A model generated the notes under the pieces. It worked only from the letters and a program-made list of their open reading frames with translations, was not told the DNA's origin and made no database searches. Position numbers and translations under genes: made by a program. A stretch of 64,000 bases of DNA. Origin: JALZEG01 sp046263255. GTDB taxonomy: Bacteria; Actinomycetota; CADDZG01; WHSQ01. The DNA lies in assembly GCA_046263255.1 (NCBI GenBank), contig JBHELD010000026.1, positions 27,316-91,315 on the forward strand, written 5' to 3'. Positions 43,319 to 50,835 of this stretch are shown here, piece after piece; position 1 is the stretch's first letter; the number at the start of each line of letters is the position of its first letter.

Positions 43319-45115
43319 TCAGGGGCCGAGGGTCTCCTCGACGACCTCGGCGCGGAAGCCCTTCTTTATCAGCTCGACCGGGTCGTGCTCGGGGGCGTCC
43401 TCGACCGCGGCGTCCACGTAGGCGTCGACGGCATCCGCCTTGTCGGCTGCGGCGGCGGGATGCGCGCCCCGGGCGACGAACTGCAGCGGGGGCTTCACGC
43501 CGAGAGCCGCATGGAGCGCGTCGGCGACCGCGGCGCGGTTCTTGCTCTCCGAGAGCTTGTCCTTGTGGAACTCCGCCTGGACCTCGACCACGAGAGTGCC
43601 GCCGTCGAAGCTCACCGGCCGGGACGGGTTCAGCAGCGCCGCGATCGTCCGGCCCCGCTTGCCCACCTCCTGCACGACCACCTGCCACGCATCGCGCACC
43701 TGACCGAGCCCCACGGTCGGCGGGACCGAAGCCGCGGGAGGCGGAGCCGCCGCGGGTTCGGGCGCCTCGTCGACGGGAGCCGGGCGCGGCCGGGCCGCAT
43801 CCCGCGGGCGAGCCGCGGGCTCGCCCCAGCTCGATCGCCCGGCGGACGGGACCTCTGCGGCCGGGACCTCGGGGGCCGAGGCCGGGGGGGCCGTGGCCCG
43901 GGGCGCCGGCGTTTGCGCAGGAGCGCGCTGCGGCTCCGGCTGCGGTGCCGGCGCGGGTGCGCCGCCGTCGATCCCGAGACGTCGCTCGAGCCGCTCGATC
44001 CTGCCGAGCAGCCCTCCGGCGGAAGGATCGGTCGCGGGGGCCGCGGCCCGGACGAGCGCGACCTCCAGCAGCAGCCGGTGGGTCGGCGCGTTGCGCATGT
44101 CGACGATCGCCTTGCCGAGGAGGTCGATCGTGCGCAGCAACGCGGCGGGCTCGAAGAGGTCGGCCTGGCCGGTAAGGCGTCCGGCGTCTCCCGACGACAG
44201 ATCGAGCAGCGACGCGGCGTCGGGCGCGGTCTTGACGAGCAGCAGCGAGCGCGCGTGGTGGAGCGCCGCGAGCGTCAGCCGGCGGATGTCGGCGCCGGCT
44301 TCGACCTGCGCCGCGACCTCGGAGAAGACGCGGCCGACGTCGCCCGACGCGACGGCCTCGAACACCGCCCACAGCGCGTCCTCGTCGCGCTCGCCCAGCA
44401 CCTCCTCCGCGTCGGCCGCGGTCACGGGGCGGCCGAGGCTCGACAGCTGGTCGAGCGCGGAGAGCGCGTCGCGCGCGCTCCCCTCCGCGTGCCGGGCGAT
44501 CGCGGCGACGGCCGCGGGGTCGATCGCGATGCTCTCCTCGCGCGCGACGCGCGCGACGAGGCCCTCGAGCACCTCCGGCGTGATCCGCCGGAAGTCGAAG
44601 CGCTGCGTCCTCGACACGATCGTCTGCAGCACCTTGTGTGCCTCGGTCGTCGCAAGGATGAACACGACGTGCGGCGGGGGCTCCTCCAGCGTCTTCAGCA
44701 GCGCGTTGAAGGAGCCCGCGGACAGCATGTGGACCTCGTCGATCACGTAGACCTTGCGACGCCCGCCGGCGGTCGCGAGCGGGACGCCGGCGAGGATCTC
44801 GCGCGTCTCGTCGACCTTGGAGTGCGACGCGGCGTCCATCTCGATCACGTCGAGCGACGAGCCGTCGGATATCGACCGGCACGCCTCGCACTTCCCGCAG
44901 GGCGACGGAGTCGGCCCCTTCTCGCAGTTCAGGGCCTTCGCGAGGATGCGCGCGGTGCTGGTCTTGCCGGTCCCGCGGGGGCCGGTGAACAGATAGGCGT
45001 GGGCGACGCGGTCCTCGAGGATCGCGTTCGCCAGCGTCGTCGAGACGTGCTCCTGCCCGAGGATGTCGTCGAACGTCTCGGGCCGCCACTTACGGTAGAG
45101 GGAGAGATAGGCCAC
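43319..45115 (-). CDS. dnaX: DNA polymerase III subunit gamma/tau
   Basis: The 598-residue clamp-loader subunit has Walker A GPRGTGKTS (45-53), the zinc-binding Cys at 64, 73, 76 and 79, DEVHMLS (Walker B), and SRTQRFDFRRI (SRC motif). Helical domain III comes next, then a Pro/Ala linker (about 390-470) and a C-terminal tau-like domain. No frameshift signal for gamma synthesis was identified. It begins the dnaX-ybaB-recR operon immediately downstream of the SRP RNA gene. Confidence 0.97.
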   Translation of the reverse strand: MAYLSLYRKWRPETFDDILGQEHVSTTLANAILEDRVAHAYLFTGPRGTGKTSTARILAKALNCEKGPTPSPCGKCEACRSISDGSSLDVIEMDAASHSKVDETREILAGVPLATAGGRRKVYVIDEVHMLSAGSFNALLKTLEEPPPHVVFILATTEAHKVLQTIVSRTQRFDFRRITPEVLEGLVARVAREESIAIDPAAVAAIARHAEGSARDALSALDQLSSLGRPVTAADAEEVLGERDEDALWAVFEAVASGDVGRVFSEVAAQVEAGADIRRLTLAALHHARSLLLVKTAPDAASLLDLSSGDAGRLTGQADLFEPAALLRTIDLLGKAIVDMRNAPTHRLLLEVALVRAAAPATDPSAGGLLGRIERLERRLGIDGGAPAPAPQPEPQRAPAQTPAPRATAPPASAPEVPAAEVPSAGRSSWGEPAARPRDAARPRPAPVDEAPEPAAAPPPAASVPPTVGLGQVRDAWQVVVQEVGKRGRTIAALLNPSRPVSFDGGTLVVEVQAEFHKDKLSESKNRAAVADALHAALGVKPPLQFVARGAHPAAAADKADAVDAYVDAAVEDAPEHDPVELIKKGFRAEVVEETLGP

Positions 45116-45170
45116 TACGTAAAGCTAATGCTTGGCTGCGACGTGGACGCCCGAGAGTGGCAAAGAAAAT

Positions 45171-45441
45171 GGCCGTGCGCCCCGCTCTGGACCCTGAAAC
45201 GGCCGTCGCCTTCCCGGTAGCCGGCTCCGGCCGGGCGCCCCTGCGGCACTCCCGGGACACCGCTTACGGCTGCTCCCTTCCGGGCCTGACCGGGTTCACG
45301 GCTCCGGGTCGCGCAGGACCCGACCATCGACGCTGCTTGCCGGGGGCTGCCCGGTCCCTCCAGGGCCGCAAGCGGGTAGTCGACCCGGCGTATCGAGGGT
45401 TTCCGGTTCAGGGGACCCCGAGCCCCCCGCCTAGCACGGCC
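45171..45441 (-). ncRNA. ffs: Large bacterial signal recognition particle RNA (with Alu domain)
   Basis: Read on the minus strand, the 5' GGCCGTGC pairs with 3' GCACGGCC. The domain IV core is GGTCAGGCCCGGAAGGGAGCAGCC (GGAA tetraloop, symmetric/asymmetric loops). Upstream are CGTGCTAGGCGGGG, CCTGAACCGGAAACCC and GGGTCCTGCGCGACC; downstream is GTGCCGCAGGGGCGCCC. These align element by element with Bacillus subtilis scRNA (CGUGCUAAGCGGGG, GGGUCCUGCGCAAC, GUGCCGCAGGGUUGCC). At about 271 nt it is the Alu-containing large form, not the short 4.5S type. A TTTTCTTT run follows the last helix and may end transcription. Confidence 0.92.
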
Positions 45442-45482
45442 GAGCCCAGGATAGCCCGGGGCGGGAGCCGCGGGGCTCAACC

Positions 45483-45517
45483 CGTCGTTTTCTCCCGCCG
45501 GCCGGGAGAGAACGACG
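45483..45517 (-). terminator. Fifteen-bp hairpin between tRNA-Ser(GGA) and the SRP RNA gene
   Basis: CGTCGTTTTCTCCCG (45483-45497) pairs with CGGGAGAGAACGACG (45503-45517) with one wobble, around a CCGGC loop. It lies 65 bp beyond the 3' end of tRNA-Ser(GGA) and 42 bp before the SRP RNA. A terminator for the tRNA is likely, although the tail is not U-rich. Confidence 0.5.
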
Positions 45518-45581
45518 AGCCGGCGGGCCGCGTCGTCGGGTGCGGACCGGCACGAGATCAGCGTGCGCCGAAGCCGGTCTG

Positions 45582-45669
45582 TGGCGGAGGCGAAGGGATT
45601 TGAACCCTTGGACCCTCTCGGGTCACACGATTTCCAGTCGTGCCGATTCGGCCGCTCTCGCACGCCTCC
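45582..45669 (-). tRNA. tRNA-Ser(GGA)
   Basis: Acceptor GGAGGCG/CGCCTCC with discriminator G and encoded CCA. The anticodon loop is CTGGAAA (GGA), with a long type II variable arm (TGACCCGAGAGGGTCC) and T-arm AAGGGTTCAAATCCCTT. All features of a bacterial serine tRNA. Confidence 0.96.
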
Positions 45670-45775
45670 GGGCGGGAGTCTAAAGGCCGCCGGACGGCGC
45701 TCCGGCGCCCGGCCGGAGCAGGTCGGTGGCGTCGGCCGGGCTCCGACGCTCGCGACGGCGCCCCCTTGCTCGTCG

Positions 45776-45866
45776 TGGCGGTGGGGGCGGGATTTGAACC
45801 CGCGGAGGGCGTGAACCCTCAATCGCTTTCGAGGCGATCCCGTTATGGCCGCTTCGGTACCCCACC
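45776..45866 (-). tRNA. tRNA-Ser(CGA)
   Basis: Acceptor GGTGGGG/CCCCACC, discriminator G and encoded CCA. The anticodon stem ATCGC/GCGAT surrounds CTCGAAA (anticodon CGA). The long variable arm (TTGAGGGTTCACGCCCTCC) and T-arm GCGGGTTCAAATCCCGC are as in serine tRNAs. Confidence 0.96.
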
Positions 45867-45908
45867 AGATCGGAGGAACGCAGCCCCCCGGGGCCGAGTA
45901 TACGAGCG

Positions 45909-46370
45909 CTACCTCGGCCTCCTGCCCTGGAAGAACGTCCGCAACAGGGCCGAGCATTCCTCCTCCAGGACCCCCGTCTCGATCTCGACGTGGTGGTTCA
46001 GGCGCGGGTCCTGAACGACGTTGTAGAGGGAGTAGGCGGCCCCCGCGCGCGGGTCCTGCGGCCCGTACACGAGCCGTGCGACCCGCGCGAGCACGAGGGC
46101 GCCGGCGCACATCGGGCAGGGTTCGAGCGTCACGTACAGCGTGACGTCGGCGAGCCGCCACGTCCCCGCGACCTCCGACGCCGCCCGCAGGGCCAGGACC
46201 TCGGCGTGCGCGGTCGGGTCGCGTCGCAGCTCCCGCTCGTTGCGCGCGGCCGCCACCACCTCGCCGCGCCGGACCGCCACCGCGCCGATCGGCACGTCGT
46301 CGTGGTCCAGGGCCGCCGCGGCCTCGGCGAGCGCGAGCCGCATGAAGCGCTCGTCGGAAGATGACGTCAA
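45909..46370 (-). CDS. tadA: tRNA-specific adenosine deaminase
   Basis: TadA converts A34 of tRNA-Arg(ACG) to inosine. The 153-residue protein has HAE (His55, Glu57) and PCPMCAG (Cys85, Cys88), which bind the catalytic zinc, plus TLEPC and LYNVVQDPRLNHHVEI typical of TadA. I chose TTG 46370, overlapping the upstream stop (TTGA), because the resulting N-terminus SDERFMRLALAEA matches the usual start of the family; an ATG at 46343 would cut the first helix. Its substrate tRNA gene lies 730 bp upstream in the same cluster. Confidence 0.94.
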   Translation of the reverse strand: MTSSSDERFMRLALAEAAAALDHDDVPIGAVAVRRGEVVAAARNERELRRDPTAHAEVLALRAASEVAGTWRLADVTLYVTLEPCPMCAGALVLARVARLVYGPQDPRAGAAYSLYNVVQDPRLNHHVEIETGVLEEECSALLRTFFQGRRPR

Positions 46371-47044
46371 CCGTTCGCCCGGCGCGACCGGATCATCTCC
46401 TTCGTCGCCTGGTACTTCTTGCGCACCCAGTCGCGGACGTCCTTCGCCCAGTCGTACTCGGTCGACAGGAGCGCGAACCCGGCGAGGATGATCGGGAACG
46501 ACCACGGACCGGGAAGCGGGATGATCGCAGTCCCTCCGACGACGAGCAGGACGCCGATCACGGTCACGACGGCCCGCTGCGCCTGCGACGAGATCGAACG
46601 GTGCGCCGGCGAGACCTTCACGTCCGGGCGCGGCCGGAACCGTCGCCGCCACAGCTCCTCCTGCGGCGGGTCGACCGGCGCGGGAGCGCGTCTCGCCACC
46701 TCCTGCACGAAGCGCGCAACGGTGTGCGCCATCCCGTCCGTCGTGACCGGCAGCTGTGCGACGGCAGGCGCATGGTCGCGCTCGACGAACAGGACGGGGC
46801 CGCCCGGGACGTCGTCGTCGACGCCCCACGCCTCGATCTCGTCCCACTCGATCGTGTGAGGTCCCTCGTCGCTGCCGGTCCAGCAGAGGATGAGCCGCTT
46901 CGAGGTGACGTACATGAAACCCTCGATCCGTCGCCGCTCCGGGTGGCGGGCACGCACCCAGTGCGCGACCTCCTCGCCGTCCTCGAGATGAGGCTCGGCG
47001 TACCCGAGGATGTGCTTCTGACGGATCTCGGAGATCCGGCGCAA
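46367..47044 (-). CDS. PH-like domain fused to a PGPGW membrane domain
   Basis: From a TTG at 47044 the product is 225 residues. The N-terminal half resembles a bacterial PH-like domain (FMYVTSKRLILCWTGSDEGPHTIEWDEIEAWGV). The C-terminal half has two membrane helices separated by PLPGPWSFPIIL, the signature of the PGPGW transmembrane family. The longer reading frame would cross tRNA-Arg, so the upstream part is not coding. Function unknown; it may sense membrane state. It is coupled to tadA. Confidence 0.65.
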   Translation of the reverse strand: MRRISEIRQKHILGYAEPHLEDGEEVAHWVRARHPERRRIEGFMYVTSKRLILCWTGSDEGPHTIEWDEIEAWGVDDDVPGGPVLFVERDHAPAVAQLPVTTDGMAHTVARFVQEVARRAPAPVDPPQEELWRRRFRPRPDVKVSPAHRSISSQAQRAVVTVIGVLLVVGGTAIIPLPGPWSFPIILAGFALLSTEYDWAKDVRDWVRKKYQATKEMIRSRRANG

Positions 47045-47096
47045 GAGGCCCAGGAGCGAACCGCCTTCTCGAGCTCGACGGACGACGTGAAAAGAG

Positions 47097-47170
47097 TACG
47101 CCCGGAGGGATTCGAACCCCCGACCTTCCGGTCCGTAGCCGGACGCTCTGATCCACTGAGCTACGGGCGC
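47097..47170 (-). tRNA. tRNA-Arg(ACG)
   Basis: Acceptor GCGCCCG/CGGGCGT (G-U closing pair), discriminator A, anticodon loop CTACGGA (ACG), T-arm GGGGGTTCGAATCCCTC. No CCA encoded. Its wobble A is the substrate of TadA, encoded just downstream. Confidence 0.96.
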
Positions 47171-47197
47171 ATTGAGCTGCGGAGCCACACTAGCGCG

Positions 47198-47286
47198 CGG
47201 AGGCGCGGGGATTTGAACCCCGGAAGGGGTGTAACCCCCTTAACGCATTAGCAGTGCGCTCCCTTCGGCCGCTCGGGCACGCCTCC
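47198..47286 (-). tRNA. tRNA-Ser(GCT)
   Basis: Acceptor GGAGGCG/CGCCTCC, discriminator G, anticodon loop CTGCTAA (GCT), long variable arm (TTAAGGGGGTTACACCCCTTCC), T-arm CGGGGTTCAAATCCCCG. No CCA is encoded. It begins the minus-strand RNA cluster next to the divergent sugar dehydrogenase gene. Confidence 0.95.
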
Positions 47287-47346
47287 TCGATCATCATAAC
47301 GGGGCCGGCCGAGGACAATGGGGGCCGCAAGCAGGGGGGAGGGATC

Positions 47347-48411
47347 GTGACACGCCTGGGAGCCGTCGTAGCAGCCGTCGCGGTGTCGTTCGCCGGTCTC
47401 ACCGGCGGGTCGATCTCCGGCGCGCTGCCGAAAGGGGCGCGCGTGGACCTCTATCGCGGCGAGCTCGACTTCGCCGTCGACATGGCGTGGGTGCCCGGAA
47501 CGAAGCAACTGTTCTTCACGGAGAAGAACACCGGGCGCATCCGCGTGATGCTCGGGCGACGATTGCTGCGCCGTCCGTGCGCCGACCTCGACGTGAGCGG
47601 GGCCGGCGAAAGGGGCGCGCTGGGGATCGCGCTGCACCCGCGCTTCCGCCGCAACCACCTCCTGTACGTCTACTACACCAACCGCGAGCCGCTGCAGAAC
47701 CGGGTCGCGCGCTTCCGCGTCGACGACAACCGTTGCCGGCGCAAGCGCGACATCGTCAAGGGTCTGCCGACGAAGGGGGCGACGAACCACAACGGGGGGC
47801 AGCTCGTGTTCGTGCGCGGCAAGCTGTTCGTCTCGACCGGCGACGCCGCGGACCCCGCCACCGCGCAGGACACCGGGACGCGGCTCGGGAAGATCCTTCG
47901 CTACAACGCCGACGGCAGCGTCCCCCGCGGGAACCCGTTCTCCGTCCCCGGGGACGGGAACCCGGTCTGGAGCTACGGCCACCGCAACCCCTTCGGCCTG
48001 GCCGTGAAGCCGGGCACGAACCGGCTGTTCGAGACCGAGAACGGCCCCGAATGCGACGACGAGCTCAACCGCATCCGCCGCGGGGTGAACTACGGCTGGG
48101 GCGCCGGCTACCGGTGCGGGACGGCCGGCGTCGGCGACGAGCCGCGCGGCCCCCTGCGCCGGTGGAGCTCGATCATCGTGCCGACCGATCCGTGGTGGTA
48201 CGAGGGCCGGATGCGGTCACTGTCGGGGTCGCTCTACACCGGCGACTTCCACGGCGACCTGCACCGCCTGTTCCTCAACCCGAAGGGGACGCGCGTCCGG
48301 CGCGACCGCGTGATCCACAGCGCGCCGAACGGGATCGTCGACGTGTCGAAGGGGCCCGGCGGCTGGCTCTACTTCATGACGCCGAACGCGCTGTACCGCA
48401 TCCTTCCCTGA
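47347..48411 (+). CDS. Secreted PQQ-dependent sugar dehydrogenase-like protein
   Basis: From GTG 47347 (after GGGGGAGG) the product is 354 residues with a signal peptide (to about 28). The six-blade beta-propeller of soluble glucose/sorbosone dehydrogenases is evident: TEKNTGRIRVM, GERGALGIALHPRF, ATNHNGGQLVF, TGTRLGKILRYNADGSVP, SYGHRNPFGLAV and ENGPECDDELNRI. The HNGG and GHRNP motifs form the PQQ and calcium site. The earlier in-frame start would overlap the tRNA. It is likely a periplasmic or secreted aldose dehydrogenase; the substrate is unknown. Confidence 0.87.
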   Translation: MTRLGAVVAAVAVSFAGLTGGSISGALPKGARVDLYRGELDFAVDMAWVPGTKQLFFTEKNTGRIRVMLGRRLLRRPCADLDVSGAGERGALGIALHPRFRRNHLLYVYYTNREPLQNRVARFRVDDNRCRRKRDIVKGLPTKGATNHNGGQLVFVRGKLFVSTGDAADPATAQDTGTRLGKILRYNADGSVPRGNPFSVPGDGNPVWSYGHRNPFGLAVKPGTNRLFETENGPECDDELNRIRRGVNYGWGAGYRCGTAGVGDEPRGPLRRWSSIIVPTDPWWYEGRMRSLSGSLYTGDFHGDLHRLFLNPKGTRVRRDRVIHSAPNGIVDVSKGPGGWLYFMTPNALYRILP

Positions 48412-48505
48412 CCGCTCCGTCTACGCCCGCCGGCGGGCCGGTGCGGGCGGTTTCCTCGCGCTCGCCCAAGTGCTCGTTGCCCTCGAGCTGCGCGACAACG
48501 AACGC

Positions 48506-48712
48506 TCAGCGGCCGCGCTCTCCCGTCGGCTCCTCGTCCGGCGTGTCGCCCGGCTCCTGCGCGAGGTACGCCGCGCGGCGCTTCTCGTCGCCCTCGACGC
48601 CGTAGACCGTCTCCGACTCGTTCATCTTGCGGTCCAGCGTCTCCGCGTCGACCTTCTCGGTGACCTCCTGCCCCGATTCGTCGCGGTACTTGATCTCCTT
48701 CTCGTCGGGCAC
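48506..48712 (-). CDS. Small charged protein of unknown function
   Basis: The 68-residue product from GTG 48712 (GGAGG, 5 bases before) is acidic and probably disordered: PDEKEIKYRDESGQEVTEKVDAETL, DRKMNESETVYGVEGDEKR, ending EEPTGERGR. I recognise no family. It is followed upstream by two other small proteins on the same strand with stress-type features, so a shared general-stress role is possible but not shown. Confidence 0.55.
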   Translation of the reverse strand: MPDEKEIKYRDESGQEVTEKVDAETLDRKMNESETVYGVEGDEKRRAAYLAQEPGDTPDEEPTGERGR

Positions 48713-48781
48713 GTCGCCTCCCTCGTGGTCGCGGGGTTTTGCTTGCTTTCTTTCCGGCCGGGCGCCCGCCAAAACCCCTCG

Positions 48782-49027
48782 TCAGCCCGTCCTGTCGCTG
48801 AGGCCCGACACGCCGGCCATCCCCGCGCAGTGGGCGCAGCAGTAGAACGCTCCGTCGGCCTCTACGCCGTGCCCGATCACCTTGCAGCCGCAGTGCTCGC
48901 ACACGGGCGCGAGCGCATGGATCGCGCACTCGAAGCTGTCGAACGTGTGCACGTCGCCCGGCTGGGACGCGAACCGCACCTCGAAGGACTTGTCGTACTC
49001 GTTGCCGCAGACGTCACACTTCGCCAT
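48782..49027 (-). CDS. Small Cys-rich zinc-ribbon (prokaryotic metallothionein-like) protein
   Basis: The 81-residue protein has CDVCGNEY at the N-terminus, FDSFECAIHAL, then VCEHCGCKVIGHGVEADGAFYCCAHCAGM. The second half (CxxCxC...CCxxC) resembles the prokaryotic metallothionein fold that binds Zn or Cd, and the first half is an MYM-like ribbon. The family is often encoded beside small stress proteins. Metal storage is the likely role. Start ATG 49027, close behind the next gene. Confidence 0.7.
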   Translation of the reverse strand: MAKCDVCGNEYDKSFEVRFASQPGDVHTFDSFECAIHALAPVCEHCGCKVIGHGVEADGAFYCCAHCAGMAGVSGLSDRTG

Positions 49028-49036
49028 GGCGCCGGC

Positions 49037-49303
49037 TCAGTGGTTGCGAAGCGCGTCGATCAGCTGGGACTTGTCCATGGAGGAATAGCCCTCGATGCCG
49101 ATCTCCTTCGCACGATCCTGCAGGTCGTCCACCGTGCGGTCCTCGTAGCTCTCGGCGTGGCCTCCCTTCTCCCCCACCTCCGAGCGCGAGGTCTTCGCCG
49201 AGGCGTTGGCGATGCGCGCCGCCTTCTCCTTGCTCATCCCCTCGTCTCGCAGCGCCTCGTACTGCTCGTCGTCTTTGACCGAGGAACCGTGGTCCTTCGC
49301 CAT
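49037..49303 (-). CDS. DUF7218-like protein with Rho-N/SAP-type C-terminus
   Basis: The 88-residue protein begins DDEQYEALRDEGMSKEKAARIANASAKTSRSEVGEKGG, the conserved start of the DUF7218-type stress proteins. It ends with a Rho_N/SAP-like helix-loop-helix (TVDDLQDRAKEIGIEGYSSMDKSQLIDALRNH), which can bind nucleic acid. Codon use is normal for the window. It ends 9 bp before the Cys-rich gene. Function unproven; nucleic acid binding is inferred from the Rho_N-like tail. Confidence 0.75.
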   Translation of the reverse strand: MAKDHGSSVKDDEQYEALRDEGMSKEKAARIANASAKTSRSEVGEKGGHAESYEDRTVDDLQDRAKEIGIEGYSSMDKSQLIDALRNH

Positions 49304-49400
49304 GACTACCTCCTCGTCTCGGCGGGCCCTACCTCTATCCGGTTCCCGTTCGGGGGGCGGTTGAACCGTCGGCGGAAACGGCCCCCGCTAAGCTCGGCCG

Positions 49401-49856
49401 CTGACGCTCTACGACGCCCTGAAGTTCTTCCACGTGCTGCTCGCGATCGTGGCCGTCGGCTTCAACGCCTCCTACGGCATCTGGATCGCGCGAGCGGCGA
49501 AGGAACCGGAGCACGAGCTGCACGTGTTGAAGACGATCAAGGTGCTCGACGATCGCTTCGCGAACCCCGCCTACGCGCTGCTGTTGGTCCTGGGGATCTG
49601 GATGACGCTCATCGGACCCTGGGAGCTCACCACCTTCTGGATCGCGGCCGCGCTCGGTCTGTACGCGGTGGTGGCCGTCGTGGCGATCGCCGTGTATTCG
49701 CCGGCGCTGAGACGACAGATCCGGCTGCTCGAAGCCGGCGAGGGCCGATCGGCCGAGCTCGCGGCGCTGTCGCGACGCGCCGGCGCCGCGGGAGCGCTGC
49801 TCGGGGTCCTGGTGGTCGCGATCGTCTTTCTGATGGTGACGAAGCCGGGTTCCTGA
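49401..49856 (+). CDS. DUF2269-like integral membrane protein
   Basis: The frame open from about 49392 reads LTLYDALKFFHVLLAIVAVGFNASYGIW, the conserved start of DUF2269-type proteins, so I place the start at an unusual CTG (49401); a GTG at 49434 would remove half of helix 1. About 151 residues with four membrane helices. The lumenal His of FFHVLLA is conserved in the family. Its biochemical role is unknown. No good ribosome binding site is visible for either start, and a GGCGG run precedes it. Confidence 0.65.
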   Translation: MTLYDALKFFHVLLAIVAVGFNASYGIWIARAAKEPEHELHVLKTIKVLDDRFANPAYALLLVLGIWMTLIGPWELTTFWIAAALGLYAVVAVVAIAVYSPALRRQIRLLEAGEGRSAELAALSRRAGAAGALLGVLVVAIVFLMVTKPGS

Positions 49857-49954
49857 GCCGCCGGCCGTCCGGGCCGGTCGTTCGAACGGTGGAGGTGACG
49901 GCACCCGCGGGGCGAACCCTCTCTGTGCCCCCCACGCGAGAAGGAGAGACAACC

Positions 49955-50689
49955 GTGCTCCTGAGGAAGATCGCCGGCGTCGTCCTCACCTGCGGGCTCG
50001 TCGTCGGAGCCTCCGCGGCGCCGGTGCACGGAAAGAAGCCCCCGCGGCAGCCCGCCTGGGGCGGCGCCGACGCGCCGCTCCGCCCCGGCTCGTCGCTCGG
50101 CGGCTACTGCACGTTCAACTTCGTCTTCTACACGCCCGGCACCGCCACGAGGGCGCCGAAGGGCTACATCGGCACGGCCGGCCACTGCACGGAGAAGCTC
50201 GGCGAGGAGGTCGAGCTGACGGGGGTAGGCGTCGTCGGCACGGTGGTCTACGACTCCGACCTCGTCAAGCCCCCCTCGGACGTCGACTTCTCGCTGATCC
50301 GGATCGCGCCTAAGCTCATCGGCAAGACCAATCCCGAGGTCCTCGTCCACGGAGGGCCGACGCGCGCCGCCACGGTCGAGGACTTCGCCGTCGGCGACCA
50401 GGTCGACGTGTACGGGTACGGGGTCGGCGTCGGGTTGACGCCTCAGACGCGGCCGCGTTCCGGGGTCCTTTTCTCGTGGACCGAGCAGGAGTACCAGGCC
50501 GACATGCCGGCGGTGAACGGCGACAGCGGCGCTCCTCTGATCCACCACGAGACCGGCGCCGCGCTCGGGATCATCAGCCGTTACGGGTTCACGGTCCCGC
50601 CTTCGACGGACCTCGGTCCGCTGATGACGTGGATCCTCGAAGAGCTGAAGAAGTCCGGGTTCGACGTACGTCTCGCAACCGTCGAATAG
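49955..50689 (+). CDS. Secreted trypsin-like (S1) serine protease
   Basis: From GTG 49955 (AAGGAGAG upstream) the product is 244 residues with a signal peptide (to about 22). The catalytic triad is His77 in GTAGHCTE, Asp111 in SDVDFSLI and Ser191 in NGDSGAPLI. Two Cys (52 and 78) may form the His-loop disulfide. It resembles actinobacterial extracellular chymotrypsin-like enzymes but is compact, without pro-domain. Substrate specificity cannot be read. Confidence 0.85.
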   Translation: MLLRKIAGVVLTCGLVVGASAAPVHGKKPPRQPAWGGADAPLRPGSSLGGYCTFNFVFYTPGTATRAPKGYIGTAGHCTEKLGEEVELTGVGVVGTVVYDSDLVKPPSDVDFSLIRIAPKLIGKTNPEVLVHGGPTRAATVEDFAVGDQVDVYGYGVGVGLTPQTRPRSGVLFSWTEQEYQADMPAVNGDSGAPLIHHETGAALGIISRYGFTVPPSTDLGPLMTWILEELKKSGFDVRLATVE

Positions 50690-50835
50690 CCGCGCAGGCC
50701 GCGGGCCGGCCCGATGCTCGAGACGGGGCGCACGCGGCCGGACCGCGTGAGGCTGCGCTGGAAGCCGGTCGGGCTCGAGGAGATGCTCGCGGACGGCGGC
50801 CGGGCCGGCTGCACCGGCCGCCGGCGCCCCACGCC

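Noticed and set aside
40537..44175. A 1212-codon plus-strand ORF and similar very long antisense ORFs, e.g. 520-2688 and 16675-19263
   Set aside because: They are antisense shadows of lysC/HD-GYP/recR/dnaX, the 460-2652 genes and the nfeD/slipin genes. They are Arg-rich and carry no domains.
47044..47188. N-terminal extension of the PH/PGPGW protein
   Set aside because: It would translate tRNA-Arg(ACG); the start was moved to TTG 47044.
47254..47346. Upstream start of the sugar dehydrogenase
   Set aside because: It overlaps tRNA-Ser(GCT); GTG 47347 has a good ribosome binding site and a signal peptide.
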